A DNA stretch of 64,000 nucleotides from Geoanaerobacter pelophilus (GCF_018476885.1 NZ_JAHCVJ010000005.1:1-64000), one strand, 5' to 3'. Positions 33,109 through 42,096 are shown, numbered from the stretch's first letter. The notes: generated from the letters alone by a model not told the origin. Numbers and translations: made by a program.

Positions 33109-35114
33109 TGCGACGCTATTCCATCCGAACCAAGCTGACCGTCGGCGCTCTTACCCCTTTTTTCGTGGCGCTCATTGTCTGCTCTCTCACCGGACTGTAC
33201 ATCATCGATTCCAGGATCGCCCACCAGGCTCAGGAAAAGGTCAGGACTGACCTCAATTCGGCCCGCGAAGCCTACCAGAACGAGCTGGCACGTATCGACG
33301 AACTGGTACAGCTTACGGGCAGTCTTCCATACTCCGCCGCTGCCGTTGCCTCAGGCGATCCGAAGGCCATACAGACCTTGTTGCTGCCTTTGCAGAAACG
33401 GCAGAAACTGGATTTCCTGACTGTAGTCGATCGGAACGGCCGGGTCCTCTATCGTGCGCATAATCCGGCGCATGCCGGAGACGACATTCGCTCCAGACGC
33501 TCCGTGGCACTGGCGCTTCAGGGCCAGGCGGTCAGGGGAACTGAGCTTTTTACGTCGGAAGAGCTGATGGGCGAACAGCAGGAACTTGCAAGCCGGGCCA
33601 CCATAGAGGCGGTGGCAACGCCCCGGGCCAGGCCGTCGCCCATGACAGTGGAGCACTCTGGCATGTTGCTGGTCGCCGCCGCACCGGTACTGGACGCGAA
33701 TGGTGTTGTTGTGGGGGCGCTGACCGGCGGGGTGCTGCTGAACCGGAACAACGCCCTGGTGGACAAGATCAAGGACACCGTCTACGAAGGAGTGAAATTC
33801 AATAACAAGGATGTGGGGACTGCCACGATCTTTCTCGGCGATCTTCGTATCGCCACCAATGTCATGACGCCGGACAACCGGCGGGCTATCGGCACCAGGC
33901 TCTCGGAAGAAGTCTACAAGCGGGTGATTGTGGAAAAGGCAAAGTGGGTGGGCAAGGCCTTTGTCGTTACCGATTGGTATCTCACCGCCTACGAGCCGAT
34001 CCTGGATCTTGGTGGCGAGCCGGTCGGCTCTCTGTACGTGGGGATGCTGGAAAAACCGTATGCGGAACTGAAAAAAGAGGTGAATCTTATTTTTGGTGCT
34101 GTCGTGCTGATCTGTACTCTCGCCGGTCTGGCCATCTCCGGCTTCATCGGCAGGCAGCTTTCTCGGCCGGTCAAGGACCTGGAGCAGTTGGCCAGACGGG
34201 TGGCGGCCGGCGAGCGTGATCTGCAGATCGAGGTCCGGACCGCCGATGAACTGGAAGACCTGGCCGATGAATTCAACCAGATGACCAGGGCGCTGGATCA
34301 GCGGGAAACAGAGGTGCGGGACCTCAACCGCAGCCTCGAGCAAAAGGTCCATGAGCGAACGGCCCAGCTGGAGGAGCAGAGCCGGCTATTGCTGCAGACC
34401 CAGACCGACCTTGCCCGCGCCGCCAAGCTGGCTGACCTGGGGGTCATGGCTGCCGGAGTGGCCCACGAGATCAATACTCCGTTGGCCATTATCCGCGGCA
34501 ATACGGAAGTTCTGGAGATGGGGATTCCGCCGGAACACCCGAACCGGGAAGAGATCGATATCATCAGCCGCCAGACCGAGCGTATGGCCAAGATAGTCGG
34601 CAATCTTCTCACCTTTGCCCGCGAGAAAAAATTGCGGCAGGGATCGGTCGCCATTCATGCCCTGCTCGATGACATTGTTGCCCAGATCGGTTTTAAGTCC
34701 CCCATGTCCGGCATCACGGTGACCAGGAACTATGACCCGGAACTGGTGACTGTTCCGGGTGACGGCGACCAGCTCAGGCAGGTCTTCAGCAACCTGATCC
34801 TTAACGCCGTGCAGTCCATGCCCTCTGGCGGGGTTCTGACCCTGACGACCAGCCGTTCGCCGGGAGGGGATATCTGCATGGTGGATGTGGCTGACACCGG
34901 TTGCGGTATCTCCGGAGAAGATCAGGACAAGATCTTTTCCCCATTTTTCACTACCAAGGAAAGTGGCAGCGGTCTCGGTCTTTCGGTATCTTACGGCATT
35001 GTAAAGGATCATGGCGGCGAGATCTGCGTTAATAGCGCCGAAGGCGAAGGAGCCGTGTTCCGGGTCTCTCTCTCGATAGCGCCGCAGGGAAAGGATAGCG
35101 CCGCACAGGAGTGA
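33108..35114 (+). CDS. Membrane sensor histidine kinase with periplasmic Cache domain
   Basis: The 668-residue protein has TM1 (about 15-35), a large periplasmic Cache-type sensor (35-325, with VVDRNGRVLYRAHNP and VGSLYVGMLEKPY), TM2 (about 330-350), a HAMP domain (RPVKDLEQLARRVAAGERD), a coiled linker, H box GVAHEINTPLAI and the ATPase domain (NLILNAVQSM, DTGCGI, FSPFFTTK, GSGLGLSV). It is the partner of the sigma-54 regulator whose gene it overlaps. The periplasmic sensor suggests detection of an external small molecule, perhaps formate or another carboxylate (inference). The ATG at 33108 is preferred over GTG six bases earlier. Confidence 0.92.
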   Translation: MRRYSIRTKLTVGALTPFFVALIVCSLTGLYIIDSRIAHQAQEKVRTDLNSAREAYQNELARIDELVQLTGSLPYSAAAVASGDPKAIQTLLLPLQKRQKLDFLTVVDRNGRVLYRAHNPAHAGDDIRSRRSVALALQGQAVRGTELFTSEELMGEQQELASRATIEAVATPRARPSPMTVEHSGMLLVAAAPVLDANGVVVGALTGGVLLNRNNALVDKIKDTVYEGVKFNNKDVGTATIFLGDLRIATNVMTPDNRRAIGTRLSEEVYKRVIVEKAKWVGKAFVVTDWYLTAYEPILDLGGEPVGSLYVGMLEKPYAELKKEVNLIFGAVVLICTLAGLAISGFIGRQLSRPVKDLEQLARRVAAGERDLQIEVRTADELEDLADEFNQMTRALDQRETEVRDLNRSLEQKVHERTAQLEEQSRLLLQTQTDLARAAKLADLGVMAAGVAHEINTPLAIIRGNTEVLEMGIPPEHPNREEIDIISRQTERMAKIVGNLLTFAREKKLRQGSVAIHALLDDIVAQIGFKSPMSGITVTRNYDPELVTVPGDGDQLRQVFSNLILNAVQSMPSGGVLTLTTSRSPGGDICMVDVADTGCGISGEDQDKIFSPFFTTKESGSGLGLSVSYGIVKDHGGEICVNSAEGEGAVFRVSLSIAPQGKDSAAQE

Positions 35115-35190
35115 CGGCAGGCATCGGATAATCAATGCTTATCTGGCGAGTGCTGCTTGCTGGGCCTTCATAGGTTATGAGCAAGGGCGC

Positions 35191-35694
35191 TCAATGCTGA
35201 AGTGCGCGTCTCTGTTCGGCAAAATAGCGCGCTACCACCTGGGTATGCATGGTAAACCCCAGTTCGATCGGTCCCGTTATCACCGCCACCTCCGCAGTTT
35301 CCTCCGAGTAAAACGGCTGCACTGCCGCTGCTGGTTGCGGTGCGGCAATCCCGAAGATCACCAGCGTATCGTCCAGCCCATTGCAGACCTCATATAGTCT
35401 TATCTTGTCCGGAGCCACCTCAATCCCTGTCTCTTCCCGCAGTTCACGTCGTGCCCCCTCCTGCCAGGTTTCGCCGCAGTCCAGATACCCTCCGGGGAGG
35501 GTCAAGGTTCCTTTCTGCGGCTCAATATTCCTTCTGATGACCACGATTCCTGCCGGTACCGGCACCACTACCACTACCACCGGTATCGGGTTCCGGTAGC
35601 TCGAGTTGCTGCAGTTTGAGCAGTGGCGCGGCCATGGCAACTCAGAAGGGAATGGTGCCCCGCACCAGGAACAGTGGGAATACGGTTCAAACAT
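35191..35694 (-). CDS. NUDIX hydrolase with N-terminal zinc ribbon
   Basis: The 167-residue protein has an N-terminal zinc finger (CSWCGAPF...HCSNCSNSSYRNP) followed by a NUDIX domain with an intact box GGYLDCGETWQEGARRELREETGI (metal-binding REExE glutamates present). It hydrolyses a nucleoside diphosphate linked to another group; the ribbon-NUDIX arrangement is seen in NADH-pyrophosphatase-like proteins, but no NudC-specific motif is visible. I choose the ATG at 35694 with GGAG upstream; five extra residues from 35709 are possible. It is a stand-alone gene between the kinase and the mycofactocin operon, transcribed away from the latter. Confidence 0.88.
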   Translation of the reverse strand: MFEPYSHCSWCGAPFPSELPWPRHCSNCSNSSYRNPIPVVVVVVPVPAGIVVIRRNIEPQKGTLTLPGGYLDCGETWQEGARRELREETGIEVAPDKIRLYEVCNGLDDTLVIFGIAAPQPAAAVQPFYSEETAEVAVITGPIELGFTMHTQVVARYFAEQRRALQH

Positions 35695-35820
35695 AAGATC
35701 TCCAATCAATGCTTATTCGCGCGCTGTTACTGCAATTGTAGATGCAGCTTTCGTTCCCTTGCCGTAGCTGTATGCAAAATCGCAGAACATAGGTTTAAAG
35801 CTGTGTGGCAAAATTACCCG

Positions 35821-35839
35821 TTGGGGAAAATATCCCCAA
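35821..35839. promoter_or_regulatory. Palindrome 1 upstream of the mycofactocin promoter
   Basis: TTGGGGAAAATATCCCCAA: seven-base perfect arms around a five-base centre, 130 bases upstream of the -24 element. Confidence 0.5.
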
Positions 35840-35859
35840 TTTGCTTGCTGTGAGGAGGT

Positions 35860-35891
35860 TGGCGGTTTTGGGAATATGTCCAAAAACGCCA
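35860..35891. promoter_or_regulatory. Palindrome 2 upstream of the mycofactocin promoter, candidate enhancer site
   Basis: Arms TGGCGGTTTTGG (35860-35871) and CCAAAAACGCCA (35880-35891) pair with a single mismatch across an eight-base centre. The centre lies about 117 bases before the predicted start site, the classic place for a sigma-54 activator. Confidence 0.6.
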
Positions 35892-35965
35892 CACCTGAAT
35901 GGATGTGCTGTTTGCGGGCTGTTGCCAAGGCAATGTAATTAAACGATAAATCGCTGTTTTATAAT

Positions 35966-35983
35966 TTGGCACTTGGGTTGCAA
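35966..35983 (+). promoter_or_regulatory. Sigma-54 promoter of the mycofactocin operon
   Basis: TTGGCACTTGGGTTGCA matches the consensus at nearly every position; GG is at 35968-35969 and GC at 35980-35981, ten bases apart. Transcription would start near 35993, 48 bases before the mftA ATG. Confidence 0.85.
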
Positions 35984-36040
35984 AATAGAGCAACAAACAG
36001 TGCGTGTGAAGATGCACAAAAAACGAAAAGGAGAAGATCA

Positions 36041-36148
36041 ATGGAAACTGAAAACAATGTAACTGAAACCTGCACTGAGGAGCCACGCATTCTGGAAGAA
36101 ATCCAGGTTGAAGAGCTCGCCATCGACGGCATCTGCGGGGTCTACTGA
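36041..36148 (+). CDS. mftA: Mycofactocin precursor peptide MftA
   Basis: This 35-residue peptide is too short for most gene finders. It starts at the ATG at 36041 behind AAAAGGAGA. The acidic leader (METENNVTETCTEEPRILEE) is followed by the hallmark core: the C-terminal IDGICGVY is the mycofactocin signature (IDGxCGVY). In the known pathway MftC, with MftB, decarboxylates and crosslinks the terminal Val-Tyr, MftE releases the modified dipeptide, MftD completes the redox centre and MftF adds sugars. mftB starts two bases after its stop. Confidence 0.95.
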   Translation: METENNVTETCTEEPRILEEIQVEELAIDGICGVY

Positions 36149-36149
36149 G

Positions 36150-36404
36150 ATGGCGACGGCAGGCGCTGGAATTCAGCTTCACCCTGCCTGCCGTGTCCGG
36201 CAAGAGGGGTTCGGTCTCCTGTTTTACGATTCCAGGGGACCGCGACTTCTCTTTGCCGCAACCGGCAACCTGCTTCCGCCCGATTTTTATTCGGTTCAGA
36301 GGCGCCGGGACGAGTTCCCCGCAGAGGTGACAGCCGCACAGCAACAGTCGCTCCAGAAGTTCGTCAACCAGCTGCTGGAAAAGGGGTTTCTCCGTGAGCA
36401 ATAA
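36150..36404 (+). CDS. mftB: Mycofactocin peptide chaperone MftB
   Basis: The 84-residue protein has the size of a stand-alone RiPP recognition element. It has a beta-strand-rich start (IQLHPACRVRQEGFGLLFYDSRG, then RLLFAATGNLLPPDFY) and a helical end (QQSLQKFVNQLLEKGFLRE), the PqqD-like winged-helix pattern. Its role is to hold the MftA leader and present the tail to MftC. The ATG at 36150 directly follows the mftA stop and has no strong ribosome-binding site of its own, so coupling is likely; it overlaps mftC by 11 bases. Assignment rests mainly on position and size. Confidence 0.88.
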   Translation: MATAGAGIQLHPACRVRQEGFGLLFYDSRGPRLLFAATGNLLPPDFYSVQRRRDEFPAEVTAAQQQSLQKFVNQLLEKGFLREQ

Positions 36405-37437
36405 ATATGTCGAGCAGGGGCTGCGCGCCCCGGTAAACCTTACCTGGGAAGTATCGCTGGCTTGCAATCTGCGTTGCAGCCATTGCCTCTCATCCTCCGG
36501 GGAGCCTGCTGCAGGCGAACTCACTACCTCTGAGGCCCTTGACCTAGTGGAGCAGCTGCATCAGGCGCGGGTCTTCCAGGTCAACTTCGGCGGCGGCGAG
36601 CCGTTTATGCGCCCCGATTTCGAAGAGATCCTGGCCGCCTGCCACAGCCGGGGCATCATGACCTGCATCTCCACCAATGGTACTATGCTTGACGCCGAGC
36701 GGGTTGCCCGTCTGGCCAAAAGCCGGCTGGTGGCTATCCAGGTGAGTCTGGATGGTGCCAATAGCGAGACCTGTGACGCTGTCCGGGGCAAAGGGGTCTT
36801 TACCGCGGCTATTGAGGCCGTTAAGCTTCTGGCAGCATCCTCCATCCCTACCAGCATCAATACCGTCCTGACCACACACAATGCCAGTGAGATTCCGGCC
36901 ATGCACGAACTGGCGCAATCGCTCGGCGTATCGCTGCGGGTCAGCCGCTTTCGCCCCTCCGGGCGCGGTGCGGACAACTGGGAGCAGTTGCGCCCTACGC
37001 CGGCTCAGCTGCTGGCCTTTTCCGACTGGCTCGCCAAGAGCGGTGACGTCCGTACCGGCGACAGTTTCTTTTCTCTGACCAGCCAGGAGCGGCAGGGCCT
37101 GGGGCTTAACCTGTGCGGCGCTGCCAAACTAACCTGTTGCGTTGGCCCCACCGGCAATATGTACCCCTGCGCCTTCCTGCAGACCGAGCGGTTCAAGGCC
37201 GGATCGCTTCGGGACAATACCTTCCAGGAAATCTGGGACAGTTCCGAGATCTATGAATCGTTTCGATCCTTGCGGATTCACTCCTGTGAATCATGCAACC
37301 GCTTCGACCAGTGCCACGGCGGTTGTCCGGCGGTGGCCTGGCACTTGAAAAATGACATCAACGGCGGAGACCCGGAGTGCCTGGAGCGCTGCGTGACCTC
37401 GATCGCCGACTCTAATAAGACGGCCAAGGCCGCGTGA
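36394..37437 (+). CDS. mftC: Mycofactocin radical SAM maturase MftC
   Basis: The 347-residue protein has the radical SAM cluster motif CNLRCSHC (Cys24, 28, 31), the GGGEPFMRPDF SAM loop, and a C-terminal SPASM-type cysteine set (CGAAKLTCC, NMYPC, CESCNRFDQCHGGCP, CLERC) for auxiliary clusters. MftC oxidatively decarboxylates the C-terminal tyrosine of MftA and then joins it to the neighbouring valine. The start is GTG at 36394 with AAGGGG eight bases upstream, overlapping mftB. Position between mftB and an old-yellow-enzyme gene is as expected for this pathway. Confidence 0.93.
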   Translation: MSNKYVEQGLRAPVNLTWEVSLACNLRCSHCLSSSGEPAAGELTTSEALDLVEQLHQARVFQVNFGGGEPFMRPDFEEILAACHSRGIMTCISTNGTMLDAERVARLAKSRLVAIQVSLDGANSETCDAVRGKGVFTAAIEAVKLLAASSIPTSINTVLTTHNASEIPAMHELAQSLGVSLRVSRFRPSGRGADNWEQLRPTPAQLLAFSDWLAKSGDVRTGDSFFSLTSQERQGLGLNLCGAAKLTCCVGPTGNMYPCAFLQTERFKAGSLRDNTFQEIWDSSEIYESFRSLRIHSCESCNRFDQCHGGCPAVAWHLKNDINGGDPECLERCVTSIADSNKTAKAA

Positions 37438-37447
37438 TTATTGTAGG

Positions 37448-37465
37448 GGCGGTTCGCGAACCGCC
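37448..37465. repeat. Perfect 18-bp palindrome between mftC and the OYE gene
   Basis: GGCGGTTCGCGAACCGCC is fully self-complementary and lies ten bases after the mftC stop. It resembles a common dispersed intergenic repeat core; it might form a transcript hairpin that tunes expression between mftABC and downstream genes. Confidence 0.6.
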
Positions 37466-37505
37466 ACATGATGGAAATCATCAATATCTTCAAGGAGCCA
37501 CAACC

Positions 37506-39467
37506 ATGATGTTCCCGTATCTGTTCTCCCCTCTAAAGCTGGGGACGGTCGAAGTGAAAAACCGGATCTCCTTTCAGCCGCACCTGACGAATCTCGCAGT
37601 GGGCAATCTTCCCAGCGAGCGACAGATGTACTACTGGGGGGAACGCGCCAAAGGTGGGGCTGGCCTGATCATCACCGAGGAGATGAGCGTCCACCCTACC
37701 GACATGGCCTACGAGAAACTGATCGACGTCTATCACCCGGAGGTGATCCCCGGTTTCAAGAAGATCACTGACTACGTGCATCAATACGACGCCAAGATCT
37801 TTGCCCAACTGAACCACAATGGTCAACAGGGGGACGGCTCTATTTCACGGTTGCCGGTCTGGGCGCCGAGCCCGATGCCAGACGTGCTGTTCCGTGAGAC
37901 GCCGAAAGAGATGGAGCCGGAGGATATCGAGGAGGTGGCCCGTTACTTTGCCAAATGCGCCATCCATGTGCGCGAGGGTGGTTTTGACGGCATAGAGCTC
38001 CAGTTCGGCCACTCCAGCCTGGCGCGCCAGTTTCTGTCGCCGCTGACCAACTTCCGCAGCGACGAGTATGGCGGCAGTCTGGAAAACCGGATGCGTGCCC
38101 CGCTGCGCTTCATCAGTGCCGTGCGCAAAGCGGTGGGCAATGACTTTACGCTCGGGGTCAGGATGTGCGCCGACGAGATGATTCCCGGCGGCCTCGACCT
38201 GGCTCAGGTACAGGAGATCTGTGCCGGCTTCGAAACGTCCGGCCTGATCGATTTCATGGACCTCTCCATTGCCACTTTCTACAACCTCTACTTGGTGGAA
38301 GGCTCCATGCACACTCCACTCGGCTATACCATCCCGTTGGCGGCCGGGGTTCGAGAAAAGATCAAGCTGCCGGTCTTCTGCACCGGCCGGATCAACGATC
38401 CGGTCATGGCCGAGAAAGTACTGGCCAACGGCCAGGCCGACATGATCGGCATGTGCCGCGGTCTGATCTGCGACCCGTTCCTCCCCAAGAAGGCGTTTGA
38501 AGGACGGATGGACGATATCCGGTACTGCATCGCCTGCAACCAGGGGTGTATCGGCCGGATCGGCATGAACAAGCTGCTAGGCTGCGTGCAGAATCCGGCA
38601 GTGGGCCGGGAGAAAGAGTGGGGCGAAGGGACGCTGGAGAAGGCTGCCGTACGGAAAAAAGTCGCCATTGTCGGCGGCGGACCTGGGGGGATGTGGGCCG
38701 CCAAGATGGCCGGCCGCCGCGGCCATGATGTGACCCTTTTTGACCGGAACGAGGTTCTCGGCGGCCAGGTGCTGACAGCCATGAAAGGAGCGGGGCGCGA
38801 CGAGTTCGGAGTCATCATCCGCAACGAAAAGGAACAGGTGGACAAGGCCGGCGCCAAGGTAAAGCTGGGGGTAGAGGTGACCATCGAGCAGTTGCTGGCG
38901 GACAAGCCTGACGTGGTGATCGTGGCCACTGGCAGTGTTCCCAAGGAACACCCGGTACCCGGCGCCGACGGGCCGGCTATCTATAACGTCTGGCAGGTGC
39001 TGAACAGCCAGCCGGAATTGGGCCAGACCGTTTGCCTCATCGACTATGACGGCCATCAGCGGGCGGCAGCCACCGCCGAGTACCTGGCCATCCAGGGCAA
39101 GAAAGTGCACATGATCACCGCCAGCCTCTTTATCGGTGCTGAACTGGGACCGACCCAGGATCTTTACCTCACCCGGCAGCGGCTGCTGCAGAAGGGGGTC
39201 ACCTTCACTCCGGACATCGCGGTAATGGAGGTGGCAGGGGATGCCGGGGCCAAGGTTATAAAGGGTTTCAACGTCTATTCCAATGCCTGGGATGAATGGG
39301 GGCCGTTTGATTCCGTGGTCCTGGCCATGGGCCAGCGGGTTGATGATGCCCTGTACCAGAGCCTGAAAGGCAAAGTGAAGGAGTTGTACCGGGTCGGCGA
39401 TGCTGTGGCTCCACGCAAGGTGGATATGGCAATCTGGGAAGGGCACAAGATCGGGAGGGAGATCTAA
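37506..39467 (+). CDS. FadH/OYE-family flavin-FeS oxidoreductase of the mycofactocin locus
   Basis: The 653-residue protein is a fusion like 2,4-dienoyl-CoA reductase. An N-terminal FMN barrel (1-360; FSPLKLGTVEVKNRISF, HNGQQ, GGSLENRMRAP) is followed by the 4Fe-4S loop (CIACNQGCIGRIGMNKLLGC) and a C-terminal FAD/NAD(P) domain (VAIVGGGPGGMWAAKMAGRRGH; GDAVAPRKVDMAIWEGHKIG). Such proteins move hydride from NAD(P)H through FAD, FeS and FMN to an unsaturated substrate. Members with this architecture recur in mycofactocin loci, so the substrate may be mycofactocin or a linked metabolite (inference). ATG at 37506 follows AAGGAG; an earlier in-frame start would run through the palindrome. It overlaps the next gene by one base. 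Confidence 0.9.
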   Translation: MMFPYLFSPLKLGTVEVKNRISFQPHLTNLAVGNLPSERQMYYWGERAKGGAGLIITEEMSVHPTDMAYEKLIDVYHPEVIPGFKKITDYVHQYDAKIFAQLNHNGQQGDGSISRLPVWAPSPMPDVLFRETPKEMEPEDIEEVARYFAKCAIHVREGGFDGIELQFGHSSLARQFLSPLTNFRSDEYGGSLENRMRAPLRFISAVRKAVGNDFTLGVRMCADEMIPGGLDLAQVQEICAGFETSGLIDFMDLSIATFYNLYLVEGSMHTPLGYTIPLAAGVREKIKLPVFCTGRINDPVMAEKVLANGQADMIGMCRGLICDPFLPKKAFEGRMDDIRYCIACNQGCIGRIGMNKLLGCVQNPAVGREKEWGEGTLEKAAVRKKVAIVGGGPGGMWAAKMAGRRGHDVTLFDRNEVLGGQVLTAMKGAGRDEFGVIIRNEKEQVDKAGAKVKLGVEVTIEQLLADKPDVVIVATGSVPKEHPVPGADGPAIYNVWQVLNSQPELGQTVCLIDYDGHQRAAATAEYLAIQGKKVHMITASLFIGAELGPTQDLYLTRQRLLQKGVTFTPDIAVMEVAGDAGAKVIKGFNVYSNAWDEWGPFDSVVLAMGQRVDDALYQSLKGKVKELYRVGDAVAPRKVDMAIWEGHKIGREI

Positions 39468-40471
39468 TGGGGACGAGCGGACACATCCTCGCTTTTGTCG
39501 ATCTGCCTGAAGGCCTGCTGGATGAGGCTGGCCGGGGATTGCTCTCCTATGCATCGCGCCTGGCGGCCTTTACCGAAATGACCTGGGGAGCGGCAACCCT
39601 GCTCTCGCCGGCCGAAGAAACGCTGGCAGGCTTTGCTGCTTACGGCACCCCGGCGGTAGAATACCTGGTAGACGGCACATCGCTGCTCGATACTCCGGAC
39701 CGTTTGGGGCGCGTGCTGGCGCAGCAGATATCGTCCGGGAGCGCCACCCTGGTGCTGCTCCCTCATAATGATCTCGGCGCCACTCTGGCGCCAGTGCTGG
39801 CTGCATCGCTTGATGCCGCGCTGCTGACCGAGGTAACCACGGCCCGCAGAGTGAACGGGAATCTGCAGCTCTCCCGCTCGGCCTTGGGCGGCAGGCTCGC
39901 GGAAAGCCGGGTCTGGGACGCCAGCCGACCGTTGATCATTACTGTTCCTGTACGTTTGTTGAGCCAGGTGCTGCTCCCGTCAATCAAGCCGACCACGCCG
40001 CAGTTGACAGCCTGGCTGCCTGCTCCGCAAGCCGACGACAACGTCGCTACCATCATCACCAGAATTCCTCCCGACCCCCAGACCGTAGACCTGACCGATG
40101 CGGAGGTGATCTTCAGCGCTGGCAAGGGGTGCGATCCGGCTACCTTCGGCCAGCTGATGGAACTGTGCAAGCTGCTGAATGTCTCCTTTGGCGTTACCCG
40201 ACCGGTATACGACCTGGGTTGGACCGGTTTCGAGCGGATGGTGGGGCAGACCGGCCGCACCGTCACCCCACGGCTTTACCTGGCGCTCGGCATTTCCGGC
40301 TCGATGCACCATGTGGGGGGTATCAAGGATGCCAAGCGGATCGTGGCAGTCAACAGCGACCCCAAGGCGCCGATCTTTCCCAATTCCGATGACGGGTTTG
40401 TGGCAGATCTGCGTGAAATAATACCGCGCCTGTTGGACAAAGCCCGGTCAGCGTGCGGAGGTGCGGCATGA
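39467..40471 (+). CDS. Electron transfer flavoprotein alpha (EtfA/FixB-like)
   Basis: The 334-residue protein has the alpha-subunit layout: an N-terminal nucleotide-fold domain and a C-terminal FAD domain with VGQTGRTVTPRLYLALGISG, then SMHHVGGIKDAKRIVAVNSDP, the standard FAD-binding signature. It pairs with the beta subunit at 42097-42978 to carry electrons. Together with the FixC-like and FixX-like proteins encoded next it makes a complete FixABCX-type set. Its gene overlaps the OYE gene by one base and the FixC-like gene by four, so it belongs to the mycofactocin operon. Confidence 0.92.
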   Translation: MGTSGHILAFVDLPEGLLDEAGRGLLSYASRLAAFTEMTWGAATLLSPAEETLAGFAAYGTPAVEYLVDGTSLLDTPDRLGRVLAQQISSGSATLVLLPHNDLGATLAPVLAASLDAALLTEVTTARRVNGNLQLSRSALGGRLAESRVWDASRPLIITVPVRLLSQVLLPSIKPTTPQLTAWLPAPQADDNVATIITRIPPDPQTVDLTDAEVIFSAGKGCDPATFGQLMELCKLLNVSFGVTRPVYDLGWTGFERMVGQTGRTVTPRLYLALGISGSMHHVGGIKDAKRIVAVNSDPKAPIFPNSDDGFVADLREIIPRLLDKARSACGGAA

Positions 40472-41766
40472 GCAAGGAATTTCAGGCAATAGTCGTCGGC
40501 GCCGGCCCGGCAGGTTCGTCCGCGGCCCTGACCATGGCCCGGGCCGGGCTGGATGTGGCGCTGGTGGAACGGGGCAATTTCCCGGGCGAGAAGAACATGT
40601 TCGGTGGCTTGCTGCACCGGATGACCTCCATCGAAGAGGTGTTCCCCGACTTCTGGGAGCGGGCGCCGCTGGAGCGGCATATCGCCAAGAAGGGAACCAC
40701 CTTCATGACTGATGCGGCGAGTTTCCATGTGCAGCACGAAACCGCCAGTTTCGATCGGACCCCGTACAACGGTTACACGGTTTTTCGTCCCAAGTTCGAC
40801 CGGTGGTTGGCTGAAGAGGCGGTCAAGGCTGGTGTGACCCTGATAAACCGCTCTACGGTTGAAGATGTGGTGCTGAAGAATAACCGGGTACAAGGTGTCA
40901 CCATTGTCGGTCGCCAGGGTAAGCTGTCCGCTCCGGTAGTGGTGGCAGCAGACGGTGTCCTTTCCTTTACCGCACTCAAGGCCGGGCTGCGTCGCCCTGG
41001 GTTCAACCCGGACCAGATGGCAGTCGGCATCAAAGCACTGTTCGACCTGCCGAAGGAGGTCATTGATGACCGATTCGGCCTGGTACGCGACCAGGGTTTT
41101 GCCAATGAATATGTCGGCTGCACCGGCGGCGTCCGCGGCGGCGGCTTCCTTTACACCAACTACGACACGATTTCCGTGGGGCTGGTAGTGCACCTGAGCA
41201 GCTTACGCGCCAGCGGCAAGACCCCCTACGACCTTTTGAACGCCTTCCTTGAGCAGCCGCAGTTCACCAAACTCCTCAAAGGGGGGCGGCTGATGGAGTA
41301 CTCGGCCCATGTCATTCCCGAGGGGGGCTATGCCATGATCCCCGAACTTTACGGCGACGGCATTCTGGTAGCCGGAGACGCCGCTGCCCTCTGCAATGCA
41401 ACAGGCGTCAACCTGGAGGGGATCAATCTTGCCTCACATTCCGGAATTCTTGCTGCCAAGACCGTAGTCGAGGCCCATGCGGAAAACGATTTCTCCCGGA
41501 AAGCACTCAAGCGTTACAAGGACCGGCTTGACCTGAGCTGGGTGATGAAGGACCTCAAAGGGTTCAGGAATGCGCCGAAGATGCTCCATATCGACCGGAT
41601 CTACAACGAATATCCGGAGCTGGTCTGTAGCATGATGGAGCATGTCTACCGGATCGACGGCACCCCGAAGGTCAGCATTCCCAAACTGATCATGCGGGAA
41701 GTCAAGGAGAAGGTCGGGATAAAGAACGCCTTTTCTGACCTGCTGACCGCCTGGAGGGCATTGTGA
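40468..41766 (+). CDS. FixC-like ETF:quinone oxidoreductase flavoprotein
   Basis: The 432-residue protein has an N-terminal FAD motif VVGAGPAGSSAALTMARAGLDVALVERG, a middle VVAADGVLSFTALKAGLR, and GDGILVAGDAAALCNATGVNLEGINLAS for the FAD ribityl site, all as in FixC/ETF-QO. It accepts electrons from the ETF pair and reduces quinone at the membrane surface. I use the ATG at 40468 with GGAGG upstream. It is four-base coupled to the FixB-like gene before it and to the FixX-like gene after it. Confidence 0.92.
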   Translation: MSKEFQAIVVGAGPAGSSAALTMARAGLDVALVERGNFPGEKNMFGGLLHRMTSIEEVFPDFWERAPLERHIAKKGTTFMTDAASFHVQHETASFDRTPYNGYTVFRPKFDRWLAEEAVKAGVTLINRSTVEDVVLKNNRVQGVTIVGRQGKLSAPVVVAADGVLSFTALKAGLRRPGFNPDQMAVGIKALFDLPKEVIDDRFGLVRDQGFANEYVGCTGGVRGGGFLYTNYDTISVGLVVHLSSLRASGKTPYDLLNAFLEQPQFTKLLKGGRLMEYSAHVIPEGGYAMIPELYGDGILVAGDAAALCNATGVNLEGINLASHSGILAAKTVVEAHAENDFSRKALKRYKDRLDLSWVMKDLKGFRNAPKMLHIDRIYNEYPELVCSMMEHVYRIDGTPKVSIPKLIMREVKEKVGIKNAFSDLLTAWRAL

Positions 41767-42041
41767 ACATCGACGAGATTTTCGATTTTACCAGTTTCAC
41801 CATAGACCGTGAGCCCCACATCGTTCTGGACGACAAAGTTTGCGCCGGCTGCGATGTGCGAGGCTGCACCAACTGCTGCCCGGCACGCTGCTACACCTGG
41901 TCTGAGGCCGAACAGAAGATGACTTTTGTCTATGACGGCTGCCTGGAATGCGGTTCCTGTTACGTGGTTTGCCAGCGCAACGCATTTACCCGCTGGCGCT
42001 ATCCCCGCGGTGGTTTCGGGGTCTCATTCCGGATGACGTGA
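41763..42041 (+). CDS. FixX-like ferredoxin
   Basis: The 92-residue protein has cysteines in CAGCDVRGCTNCCPARCYTW and CLECGSCYVVC, the second being the conserved FixX cluster segment; the end (WRYPRGGFGVSFRMT) is the usual GxGVxFRxG-like tail. FixX docks on FixC and carries electrons to ferredoxin or from ETF. The first motif has an extra cysteine or two compared with what I remember, so one or two clusters are possible. GTG start, overlapping the FixC-like stop by four bases. Confidence 0.88.
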   Translation: MNIDEIFDFTSFTIDREPHIVLDDKVCAGCDVRGCTNCCPARCYTWSEAEQKMTFVYDGCLECGSCYVVCQRNAFTRWRYPRGGFGVSFRMT

Positions 42042-42096
42042 ATGATTCACCGGTTTATCGAGCGGTGCTATGAAAAATTGTTCTGGAGATATGTCC

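Larger units (their letters stand above)
35710..36040. other. Control region between the NUDIX gene and mftA
   Basis: Holds the two palindromes (35821-35839, 35860-35891), the sigma-54 promoter (35966-35983) and a 48-base leader. No gene is seen; a minus-strand frame at 35713-35928 overlaps the palindromes and lacks start signals. Confidence 0.55.
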
